From: Gammaproteobacteria bacterium
Lineage (GTDB): Bacteria; Pseudomonadota; Gammaproteobacteria; Pseudomonadales; Cellvibrionaceae
Length of the DNA: 64,000 bases
Direction of reading: 5' to 3'
NCBI GenBank assembly: GCA_004172865.1
Contig: SEBV01000009.1
Location: 186,001-250,000, forward strand
In this document: one piece after another, positions 27,977-35,930 of the stretch
How the letters are laid out: the number at the start of each line of letters is the position of its first letter
Numbering within the stretch: position 1 is the first letter of the stretch
The notes under the pieces: generated by a model
Database searches by the model: none
Told to the model about the DNA's origin: nothing
The model's input: the letters and a program-made list of their open reading frames with translations, nothing else
Translations under genes and position numbers: made by a program

Positions 27977-28006
27977 GGAATTTTTTTAATTTTCAAACGT
28001 TTTACT
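27977..28006 (+). promoter_or_regulatory. putative ECF promoter of the S8 protease gene
   Basis: GGAAT (27977-27981), 16-base spacer, then CGTTTTACT (27998-28006). Its -35 lies back to back with that of the divergent sigma promoter, nine bases apart. About 45 bases separate it from the protease ATG. Confidence 0.58.
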
Positions 28007-28051
28007 TATAAGATCATAATTTTATGATCGCTTTACAGAGACAAGTTCGCC

Positions 28052-29389
28052 ATGAAGAAACCTCCGTTAATGACCTTGCCTTTGCTGACCTTGATAGTGG
28101 CGGCGATATTACCACCCGCACATGCCCAACTTATACCTGGTGTGCTCAATCAAGTGGGTAACGCTACTCGCCAAGTCGATAACGTGGCCGAGCAGTTGCG
28201 CCGAAAAACCGAGCAGGATCTCGAGCGCCTTAAGCCAAGTGTAGATAAGCTGGCGATTACCACCGATAAATTGCTCGACCCCGTGCTCAAACTACCGGCA
28301 CAACTCCCCATTTTAAACCGCGATGGCCAAGCAGTATTTGTGGATGTTGAAGTAGAAAATGGCTGGCGAGCCATTCAGCGGGAATGGCTTGTCACTATTG
28401 ATGAAAGTGAATTAACTGCGCTGCAATATTTGCCGATTGAAATCATCGAACAAACTCGCTTCGCCGATCTCGGTATAACTATTCTACGTTTTCGCGTTCC
28501 GCCCGAACTGGATTCATTAAACGCGCTGCAAAAGATTTTCCCAACAAATATCAGCGCGAAGCTCGATCGCAATCATGTTTATTCAACGCAAGCTAATACA
28601 GATACTCAATCGTATCAGCCATCGCGCTACGCAAAATCTGCCTGTAATGATTCGGTTAGTATTGGCATGATTGATACTGCGATAAAACTCGATCACCCCG
28701 CATTTAAAAATGAAACCAGCAGCATCGTTAGCAAAAACTTTTTAGAAGAGAAATTACCAGAGCCAGACGCGCATGGCACCGCTGTTGCTGGTTTATTTAT
28801 CGGTAGCGAGCAAGGTCTTACGCCGCTATTGCCGAAAGCTTCGTTATATGCGGCATCAGTATTCTATAGTCGTAGTGATTCTGCCCAAGGCGCAAGCATG
28901 ATGAATTTAGTGCGCGCATTGAACTGGATGGTGAGTGAAGATATAAAAGTTATTAATATGAGTTTGGCTGGGCCTGACAACCAAATTCTTGCCAAAGTAA
29001 TCGAAAAAATAATTAATAGCGGAAAAGTTATTGTCGCGGCCGCAGGTAATCAAGGCCCGGCATCGCCGCCTTTATTTCCTGCCGCCTACCCAGGCGTTAT
29101 TGCTGTCACCGCAGTTGATCGTGATAAAAAAATTTACCGCTGGGCTAATCGCGGCAACCAAATATCTTTTTCAGCATTGGGAGTTGCAGTTCCTGTTATC
29201 AGTACCTCCGGCGGAATTCACGGTGAAAGTGGCACTTCAATGGCAGCACCGGTGGTAGCAGCATTACTCAGTTGCGAGTTACAAAAAAATATCAGCGTTA
29301 AAGATGCTATTAATAACTTAATAAATAATGCCATTGATCTGGGGGCGAAAGGTAAGGATGAAATTTTTGGTTATGGATTTTTAAAATAG
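28052..29389 (+). CDS. S8 (subtilisin) family serine protease
   Basis: The protein of 445 residues has a signal peptide ending PPAHA|Q, then a 170-residue pro-region with a helical start (Val/Arg/Lys/Glu-rich) and an inhibitor-like section. The catalytic domain has Asp208 (IGMIDTAIKLDHP), His241 (DAHGTAVAGLF), oxyanion Asn333 (VAAAGNQGPA) and Ser396 (GESGTSMAAP). The complete triad predicts an active secreted or periplasmic protease. It is divergent from the ECF sigma operon with its own copy of the shared promoter, so it is probably a target of that sigma and could process the neighbouring surface proteins or act on the anti-sigma; both are inference. Confidence 0.93.
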   Translation: MKKPPLMTLPLLTLIVAAILPPAHAQLIPGVLNQVGNATRQVDNVAEQLRRKTEQDLERLKPSVDKLAITTDKLLDPVLKLPAQLPILNRDGQAVFVDVEVENGWRAIQREWLVTIDESELTALQYLPIEIIEQTRFADLGITILRFRVPPELDSLNALQKIFPTNISAKLDRNHVYSTQANTDTQSYQPSRYAKSACNDSVSIGMIDTAIKLDHPAFKNETSSIVSKNFLEEKLPEPDAHGTAVAGLFIGSEQGLTPLLPKASLYAASVFYSRSDSAQGASMMNLVRALNWMVSEDIKVINMSLAGPDNQILAKVIEKIINSGKVIVAAAGNQGPASPPLFPAAYPGVIAVTAVDRDKKIYRWANRGNQISFSALGVAVPVISTSGGIHGESGTSMAAPVVAALLSCELQKNISVKDAINNLINNAIDLGAKGKDEIFGYGFLK

Positions 29390-29430
29390 AAGACCAAACA
29401 TAGAATGCTAAACAATGTAAAGCACACTTA

Positions 29431-30381
29431 TTAAAAGCGTGCTTTCAGTAAGAGTGATGCCCGTGTCTCGGAATAATCCGCAGCTTCAAGGTTCGATTTA
29501 TATTTTCCGCGTTCCAGTTTCGTTTCCAGTGAAATCTTCGGAGTAAATGAAATTTCCCAGCTTGCTTCTGCAATATTGCCAGTATCGTAACGCTTGGCGT
29601 TTATTTCGGGGGTTATGCCGGAGTAATCGCGTTTTAAATACCGGTAGCCTGCCTGTACTTTATTTTCTTTGCCCATTAATTCAAATTTATGGGAGGCCTT
29701 GGCTTTTACATTAATGCCATCGTAATCAAATTGCTTCGCGCGCGCATGTTCCTTTTCGTTGGATACTCCGAAGTTTACGAAGGTTTTACCTGAGTTGGAA
29801 AATACAAAAAAATCCCCCGCGAAACCTGTGTTTTTAGCGTTGCGTTCCGACAAACCTGAAAAGCGTTTCTCTTGATTATTAACAGCGGCACGAAGATAGA
29901 TTTTATTGTTGATGAGCTTGGCTAGATAAAAGCTGTTTTGCTGCAAATCTAAAAATGATTTTCCATCCAAAATCGCTTTTGCATTATTGTAATTTGCACC
30001 TGCAGTCAACAAGGTGAAATCGTAATTAGCATCTAATGATAATTGATGAATCGCTAAATTATAGGCATCATTTTCTTTGTACGTTTTAGATGTATAAGCG
30101 TAGCCACCGCTCAAAGCTAGTTTTTCGGCGGGCTTCCAACTTGCATCTACCTTAGCGTTTAAAAGTGTAGCCACATCGCTTTTATTGGAGTTTTTATCCA
30201 ACTCTACAACGTTTAGATTACTGTCTTGTTCCGCACCAGCACTCACTTCAAAATCTGCCGTTGGTTTCGACGCTGATGTATTTTCTGCATAGCCATTTAA
30301 AGATTGAAAAAATATTGCAAAAGCAATTGTACTTGCTTTAAGTGAAATTGAGGTTTTAATTTTTGATCTAGGCATAATCAT
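29431..30381 (-). CDS. outer membrane beta-barrel protein of unknown function
   Basis: The protein of 316 residues has a signal peptide (cleavage near NGYA|E) followed by a short extended region and alternating amphipathic strands that end in a C-terminal Phe (LLLKARF), as expected for an outer-membrane barrel of about 12-14 strands. I do not recognise a family. A start at 30375 (MPRSK) is also possible. It follows the Thr-rich secreted protein gene, separated only by an internal hairpin, so expression at lower level from the same promoter is likely. Confidence 0.75.
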   Translation of the reverse strand: MIMPRSKIKTSISLKASTIAFAIFFQSLNGYAENTSASKPTADFEVSAGAEQDSNLNVVELDKNSNKSDVATLLNAKVDASWKPAEKLALSGGYAYTSKTYKENDAYNLAIHQLSLDANYDFTLLTAGANYNNAKAILDGKSFLDLQQNSFYLAKLINNKIYLRAAVNNQEKRFSGLSERNAKNTGFAGDFFVFSNSGKTFVNFGVSNEKEHARAKQFDYDGINVKAKASHKFELMGKENKVQAGYRYLKRDYSGITPEINAKRYDTGNIAEASWEISFTPKISLETKLERGKYKSNLEAADYSETRASLLLKARF

Positions 30382-30400
30382 GTGCTCCTAATATTAAACA

Positions 30401-30430
30401 AAAAAGCCAGCGCTTTTACGCTGACTTTTT
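30401..30430 (-). terminator. internal terminator between the secreted protein and barrel genes
   Basis: On the minus strand a 12-bp stem with one G-T pair (AAAAAGTCAGCG / CGCTGGCTTTTT) and a 6-nt loop ends in six T. No room for a separate promoter is evident between it and the barrel gene, so it may act as an attenuator setting their ratio. Confidence 0.75.
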
Positions 30431-30434
30431 TCAA

Positions 30435-31262
30435 TTACAAACCAAGGTTTTGGGTAATGTTATTAGTCACTGAATTGGTAATAGACGATTGAATAGTCTT
30501 ACCAATTTCCTGAGTTAGCGCTGTATTAACCTGATTGGTAATTTCTTGATTAAGCACCGCATTAGTTGTTGAACTTAGTGTTTCATTAATATTAGATTTA
30601 AGGGCTTCGCTCACCGCATTTGTGGTTGAAGCTTGAATATCGCGCACATTATCGGTTACTGAAGCTAAGGTAGTTTGTACATGAGCTGTCGCACTATTTG
30701 CAGTTGCTTGCGCAAAATCAGACTGGCTTTTGATGGCGTCAGTCGAAGATGCAGTGACTTTATCGCCAACGGCAATTACATTTGCTGCGGTGCTATTTAC
30801 TCCTTTTAGTTGTTGCTCCACCTTTCCATTAACAGATTGTGTTAATTGTGGAGTGCTTGCAGCAGTTTGATTGCCCACAGCTTGTGAATTGTTAGTAGTG
30901 GTTTGTGTAGCAGGTGCTGCAGTTGTATTTGAAGTAGCTGGTGTTGTGCCCGCGTTTGTAGTTGTGGTGTTTGTAGTGGAATTATTTATTCCGGCGCTAC
31001 TAACGACTGGCGCTGTTGCAGAAGGTTTAGTTAATGTAAGACCGAGTTGATTTTGCGAGTTATGTTGTGATTGAACCGATGTATTCAACAAACCCGATTC
31101 GGTTTTAATAGTTGTTGCAGAATTATTTGATGCTTGTAAATTTACGCCATTAGGCGAACTAACACTGACATCTGCAGATGGCGCAGTTTGCGCAAAACTC
31201 AATGATGCTAATGAACAGGCAGTAACCAGTAGAGCTGCTTTAGTGGTTGTTAATTTAGTCAT
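30435..31262 (-). CDS. Thr/Asn/Ala-rich secreted protein of unknown function
   Basis: The protein of 275 residues has a clean signal peptide (SLASLSFA|Q). The middle (about 90-135) is low complexity with Thr, Asn and Ala runs; the C-terminal 130 residues form long amphipathic helices rich in Thr, Asn, Val and Gln, with recurring TNAV and ITN/VTN units (VSEALKSNINETLSSTTNAV). There are no Cys residues. It looks like a surface fibre, adhesin or coat protein, but I cannot assign a family. It has a putative ECF promoter matching that of the sigma operon and is followed by the barrel gene. Confidence 0.72.
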   Translation of the reverse strand: MTKLTTTKAALLVTACSLASLSFAQTAPSADVSVSSPNGVNLQASNNSATTIKTESGLLNTSVQSQHNSQNQLGLTLTKPSATAPVVSSAGINNSTTNTTTTNAGTTPATSNTTAAPATQTTTNNSQAVGNQTAASTPQLTQSVNGKVEQQLKGVNSTAANVIAVGDKVTASSTDAIKSQSDFAQATANSATAHVQTTLASVTDNVRDIQASTTNAVSEALKSNINETLSSTTNAVLNQEITNQVNTALTQEIGKTIQSSITNSVTNNITQNLGL

Positions 31263-31326
31263 GATGAAATCCTCAATAGTGATGGTGTATTACGCGTTGA
31301 ACCACGACAAAATTGCTGTGGTTTCC

Positions 31327-31358
31327 TAGATAACGATTGAGGCTGAAGGTTTATTCCC
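31327..31358 (-). promoter_or_regulatory. putative ECF promoter of the Thr-rich secreted protein
   Basis: On the minus strand GGGAATAAA (31358-31350) is followed, 17 bases after GGAAT, by CGTTATCTA (31335-31327). Both elements match those in front of the sigma operon; the spacer is one base longer. Confidence 0.6.
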
Positions 31359-31528
31359 TGCAAATGAAAATATTTTTTTTATTTATTGATTAACGGACAA
31401 TGGCGCCTGCGTATAACGCGATGAAAGGAGCGATGAGACCAATTTGTCTAGCGGCAAATAGTGTGCTTAGCTTATAAGCGGGACACATTGATCGTGCGTT
31501 TACAGCCGGTCAAATCCAGGAGCGAAGT

Positions 31529-32353
31529 ATGAGTAAACCTCACCATTCATTAATCGGAATAGGTATTTTCACGTCACTGTTAATTGGCAGTCTGGCTATT
31601 AGTTTTCTGCATACATACCTCCGTAACCTTGAAGGTTTTATTGTTCTTATCGCCGGTACTTTGGGCGCGATTTTTATTAGTTATCCTTTTAATTCATTAC
31701 AAGTTGCAATAGTTGTCGCCTTCAACACTTACAGGTCTCGTGTGCCCAGTGCTCAAGAAATTGTGGATTCACTACTGCAACTATCCATGCAATCGCGAAT
31801 GGAAGGTGTACTTGCATTAGAAGCGGATGGTGAACGTGCCAGCATTTTATTTTTGAAACGTGCGCTCACAATGTTGGTCGATGGTTTTAATGCCGATGAA
31901 TTGCGAGAAGCATTGCATGTTGAAATTCATTTTTTTCAGAAGCGCCGCATCATGCATGAGCGCGTATTTCGGCAATTTGCCAAATTAGTAATTGCATTTG
32001 GATTTCTTGGCGGGCTTGTTGGCTTGGCGGGATTAAGCCAATCATTTGATTTAATAAATTTATCGCACAACATTTTGATTATTATCGCGCCATTAATAAC
32101 AGGGGTTACTGTCGCGTATTTTTTATTTATTCCTATCGCCGAAAATATTCATGCGAAAACCCAGGAGGAATTATTAATTCACAAACTTATCGCAGAAGGT
32201 GTCATTTTAATCGCGCAGGAATGTAATATTTTAAAGCTGCAGACGCGTTTGCAATCATTTATAACACCGAGCGACCGCGACATTCAGCATATGAGCGTCA
32301 AAGAGATTCGCGATAGGTATGAAGACATTAAAAATTCGCGGATGGATCGCTAA
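31529..32353 (+). CDS. MotA/TolQ/ExbB-type membrane protein, orphan
   Basis: The protein of 274 residues has four hydrophobic segments (about 8-28, 33-60, 150-172, 183-205) with a large cytoplasmic loop between the second and third, and MotA-like spacing: LEGFIVLIAGTLGAIFISYPF and FGFLGGLVGLAGLSQSF. This is the flagellar-stator/proton-channel topology. No MotB, TolR or ExbD partner lies nearby. The start has AGGAG nine bases upstream. Its own promoter does not carry the GGAAT element, so whether it belongs to the ECF locus is open. Confidence 0.75.
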   Translation: MSKPHHSLIGIGIFTSLLIGSLAISFLHTYLRNLEGFIVLIAGTLGAIFISYPFNSLQVAIVVAFNTYRSRVPSAQEIVDSLLQLSMQSRMEGVLALEADGERASILFLKRALTMLVDGFNADELREALHVEIHFFQKRRIMHERVFRQFAKLVIAFGFLGGLVGLAGLSQSFDLINLSHNILIIIAPLITGVTVAYFLFIPIAENIHAKTQEELLIHKLIAEGVILIAQECNILKLQTRLQSFITPSDRDIQHMSVKEIRDRYEDIKNSRMDR

Positions 32354-32632
32354 AAGTTATCCGCTTAAACGTTCAAATAATTGAGATGGAATAATTCAAT
32401 CGTGTAGTATTCGGGTCTGGGTGTAACATTCAGGTCTAGTAGTCGCATTAAGTGGCTCCAAGGGAACCATGCTCCGTAAAGCGAATCAATAAAACTTAAC
32501 ACTCCAGCTATTTTCCAAACCACTTTTAAGGCATAAAGTGCTGCCTAAATTTGCAGCTGATATTGTTGCCATCGAATATGCCTACAAGGCGAATCTATCT
32601 TTACTACCAGTACTACAACTTTGGAGAAAAAT

Positions 32633-33082
32633 ATGAAAATCAGACATCTTCTATTACCGGCATTATTAGCATTTTCCGCCGTTTCAGCCATGGCAGACGA
32701 TTGTGCCGTAACTATTGACGGCAACGATTCTATGCAATTTGATAAGAAAGCTATAGTCGTTGGCAAATCCTGTAAAAAATTTACCGTGACCCTGACTCAT
32801 AGCGGAAAATTGGCTAAAAACATTATGGGCCACAACTGGGTATTAACGAAAACCGAAGATTCGCAAGCAGTTGCAACGGACGGCGTAGGCGCTGGTGTGG
32901 ATAAAAACTATTTAAAAGCAGGTGACACTCGTGTTATTGCCGCCACTAAAGTTGTTGGCGCTGGCGAAAGCACCAGTGTAGATGTTCCTTTGGACAAAAT
33001 TACCAAGCAAGGTAGCTACACATTTTTTTGCAGCTTCCCTGGACATATTGCGTTAATGAAAGGTACTTTTAGTTTGGAGTAA
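32633..33082 (+). CDS. azu: azurin, type 1 blue copper protein
   Basis: The protein of 149 residues has a signal peptide cut at AMA|DD, leaving 128 residues, the usual azurin length. In mature numbering the disulfide is Cys3-Cys26, and the copper ligands are His46 (IMGHNW), Cys112, His117 (FFCSFPGH) and Met121 (ALMKG). Azurin carries electrons in the periplasm. GGAG lies ten bases before the ATG at 32633. The stop codon sits at the first unit of an 18-bp tandem repeat. Confidence 0.97.
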   Translation: MKIRHLLLPALLAFSAVSAMADDCAVTIDGNDSMQFDKKAIVVGKSCKKFTVTLTHSGKLAKNIMGHNWVLTKTEDSQAVATDGVGAGVDKNYLKAGDTRVIAATKVVGAGESTSVDVPLDKITKQGSYTFFCSFPGHIALMKGTFSLE

Positions 33083-33123
33083 ATTGTTAGTTTGGAATAA
33101 ATTGCTAGTCTGGAATAGTTGGC
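33070..33123. repeat. 18-bp tandem repeat, three imperfect copies, at the azurin stop
   Basis: Units begin at 33070, 33088 and 33106, each starting TAGTYTGGARTA. Because the unit is a multiple of three, the azurin frame meets three successive stop codons (SLE-stop three times). On the other strand the repeat holds the stop codon of the presumed cyaA tail. Confidence 0.85.
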
Positions 33124-33248
33124 TGCGTTAACGCCAGATTTAACTTCTGCTCGATCTCATTTTTAATATGCAGGTAATGGATTAACTGCACGCCGGTTTG
33201 CGGCGCAATGAGATCGCGGCAGAGCGATAAATCCAAATCAGTTATATA
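33105..33248 (-). other. cyaA: probable out-of-frame C-terminal end of CyaA
   Basis: In the frame next to the end of cyaA the minus strand codes 47 residues, beginning YITDLDLSLCRDL and continuing with QLIHYLHIKNEIEQKLNLAL before a TAG at 33107. This resembles the C-terminal tail of class I adenylate cyclases of Pseudomonas-type bacteria as I recall it. A one-base gain near 33249 would join it to the annotated frame. Confidence 0.6.
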
Positions 33249-35878
33249 ACAAGGATAAGTTTCTCAGCTACAGCACATACATTAATAAATTGCAGTTGGC
33301 TTAAATCCAGCGCTATATTGCGTGATTCGAGATAAGTATTTTTTTGTTTGAAATCACCCATTAGCTCATAAATTTTAATAGATTGAAGATCGTCAATTTT
33401 TGCGGAGTTTTCGTTTGACTGTTCGTAATCCAGTGCCTGACGCTCAAGCGCCGAGCGAATAAATCGACACAAGGGACGCAGTAAAGCTTGCACGTTAAAC
33501 AGCGGAACTGTTTTGCTAAAAAACGCGCCTTTGTGATCGACAATAGTAATTTTTGCGTGTTGCTGATACAGGTGGTAAAACAGATAAATTGCCGGTGTTT
33601 TTACCAGATCGCAAAATAATCGCAAAGGTTTATCGCGCAGCGCATAGTTATCAACAACTATGGGGCTAAATTCTATCTGCGGCAGAGAAAGTTTTTCTAA
33701 CAATTTTTCGTAGGTTTGGAAACGCAGAATTTGTGCGTGTTGATGCACAAACTGTAATAGTAAATACTCGCCAGCCATTTCAAAAATAAACCGTGTGTTG
33801 CGCGCCCTTGCACCTGAATAAAAACAAGTCATGATCGCGCGCCACAACGCCTGTACGCGTTGTTCAATAGTTGCACCCTGGCCGAGACTAAAACAGCGAA
33901 CCGTCAAAACCGGTAAAGCGGCATGTTTTCCTGGTGGAATTGCGCGCAAATAATGCAATAGGCAATTTACTAAAGCATCGTTATCAAAACGCCTACACAC
34001 CAGTTCGCCCCAGGTATTGGATTGAATAATATCGGCGCTGATAACCAAATTTTCTTTCATGCCACTGTAGCCAAATGCATCGCGCTGACTACTTAACATC
34101 TGCATGCCTTTTTTGTGTAATTCTGCTTGCGGCTCTACACCAACATTAAATAGCAGTAGAATTTGCGTGGGCTGCGCATTTTGCATAAAACTTTCATGTT
34201 CTATTTTTTTAAGTGGCAACGGCAGCCACTGTTGAATCACATGAAATAATTGCTGCTGTTGCGATAGTTGCAATACAAAATTCTTAGTGACTAAATCCAG
34301 CTTGGTACTTGCAGTGTAAATTCCATTGCCGTAGCACCAAAGTAGTAACTCAATAAAATTACGTGAGCGCTTGATAGGTTCCGATGCTTGATTACGCAAC
34401 GCAAAATCTTGCTGGCTGCCACGGTAGGCTTGCCAAATGTTCGCGCCCGCTTCCTGTGTTTGCACAACACATAATGCCGGCTCGCTTAAATCTTGCGAAA
34501 TATTAGGATTGATCCAATCAATTTTTCCCGCCTTTCGTTCAAACGCAGCGTGGAGTTTCCTGCCTAAAATTAATAATTCGTTATTGCTGATAGCGGCTTC
34601 GCCGGAATTATTTTTATTGGTATCCACCAACAGGCGATAACCTTGGGTTAATTCATTAGCCAGCAAATTGCGTTCGACTAATACGTGGGGCGACTTCCAA
34701 TAGGCGCGATTATCGAGCATCGTTAATTGGTGGTGATCCCACTTCCAATCATGCACCATTTTTTCGAGTAACAACCGTTGCCAGGCTTTGGCGGCATTAC
34801 GATTACTGCGCGATAAAAATTTACCGGATTTAAAATAAAAACAGCGGCGCACCAACTCCAACCGCGCCATTTGGTTTTGTGATACTAAATAATCCTGCAA
34901 TCGTTGATAGACAAGTACGTAAGCATCGAGATCATCAACGTCTATTTCATTGTTATTATCGAGTGCCGCGTAAATTTTTCGTTTTAAACCGAGCGATAGC
35001 GGCTCGTTAAAATTTTCGTTAGCATAGGCTTCCAGTAATAATAATTTGAGTACAGATTTATAAGGTGAATCTATACCCTTATAAAGCTGCCAAATTCCTG
35101 CCCCTACAAATTCATTGATTGGAATTTTGGGAATTCCGCCGAAATCAATATATTCACTGGCACGCAAGAAACGCTTATCTAATAAATTGTTGGTGTAATT
35201 CGCATAATTTGCTTCTTCATCTACAGGTACAAACCACCATAACGGAAGTCTGCCTGCAAGCCATACGGCGGTGCGGTAGAATTCATCCAACAATAAAAAA
35301 TGTTGCGCAGTTCCGCTAGATTCACTGGTTAATAAAGTTTGCTGGCCCTGACGAAATTTTTCCGCTTCCATCAGAAAAAAATGTGTTTCTATATGAATAG
35401 TGTCTGCAGCCCAGCGGCTTAAGGCAAGACATTTTTCTTGCAATTCATGCAGCGCGCTTTGCGTTAATTTATCTGAATGGCAAACCCACACATCTATATC
35501 GCTGGAGTCTGACTGCGCGATAGTGCCGAGGCTGCCCATAATAAATAGCGCTTCGATGGCATCAGTTTTTTCTACCAAATCGCGTTGATAGTTAAAGCTA
35601 CGTGCGAGACTTTTTGCTATGCGAACATCTTCTTTATCCGGCGTATAGCCTTGTACACCCGATGGTGTTGCATGACTTATGTAGCCAGGCAACATAGGAT
35701 GATTAACATGAAACAATAGCGGCAGCAGCGCCATAAAATGTTGCTGGCGATCTGAAAGTGCGGCGAGAGTTCGCTGATAACGGGCTTTATTAAGCTGAGT
35801 AAAATGTTGCTTTATTTTGCCTAATTGCTTGCGATCTACTCCCTCGTAATTTGTGTCATTGTCGTTTTCTGGGATCAT
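33242..35878 (-). CDS. cyaA: class I adenylate cyclase, apparently frameshifted near its end
   Basis: The protein of 878 residues has the class I cyclase layout. The N-terminal catalytic half has HVNHPMLPGYISHATPSGV and the nucleotidyltransferase motif IMGSLGTIAQSDSSDIDVWV; later blocks such as WWFVPVDEE and LPLWWF and the long C-terminal regulatory domain follow. It makes cAMP in the cytoplasm for CRP-type control. It ends early with AEKLILVI, just where the family sequence would continue in another frame (33105-33248). It lies 52 bases after the hybrid kinase gene and is likely cotranscribed with it. Confidence 0.93.
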   Translation of the reverse strand: MIPENDNDTNYEGVDRKQLGKIKQHFTQLNKARYQRTLAALSDRQQHFMALLPLLFHVNHPMLPGYISHATPSGVQGYTPDKEDVRIAKSLARSFNYQRDLVEKTDAIEALFIMGSLGTIAQSDSSDIDVWVCHSDKLTQSALHELQEKCLALSRWAADTIHIETHFFLMEAEKFRQGQQTLLTSESSGTAQHFLLLDEFYRTAVWLAGRLPLWWFVPVDEEANYANYTNNLLDKRFLRASEYIDFGGIPKIPINEFVGAGIWQLYKGIDSPYKSVLKLLLLEAYANENFNEPLSLGLKRKIYAALDNNNEIDVDDLDAYVLVYQRLQDYLVSQNQMARLELVRRCFYFKSGKFLSRSNRNAAKAWQRLLLEKMVHDWKWDHHQLTMLDNRAYWKSPHVLVERNLLANELTQGYRLLVDTNKNNSGEAAISNNELLILGRKLHAAFERKAGKIDWINPNISQDLSEPALCVVQTQEAGANIWQAYRGSQQDFALRNQASEPIKRSRNFIELLLWCYGNGIYTASTKLDLVTKNFVLQLSQQQQLFHVIQQWLPLPLKKIEHESFMQNAQPTQILLLFNVGVEPQAELHKKGMQMLSSQRDAFGYSGMKENLVISADIIQSNTWGELVCRRFDNDALVNCLLHYLRAIPPGKHAALPVLTVRCFSLGQGATIEQRVQALWRAIMTCFYSGARARNTRFIFEMAGEYLLLQFVHQHAQILRFQTYEKLLEKLSLPQIEFSPIVVDNYALRDKPLRLFCDLVKTPAIYLFYHLYQQHAKITIVDHKGAFFSKTVPLFNVQALLRPLCRFIRSALERQALDYEQSNENSAKIDDLQSIKIYELMGDFKQKNTYLESRNIALDLSQLQFINVCAVAEKLILVI

Positions 35879-35930
35879 AGATATCTTAAAGGCACCAAAA
35901 AATAGCGGATATTAGTGTGAATTTTCACAA

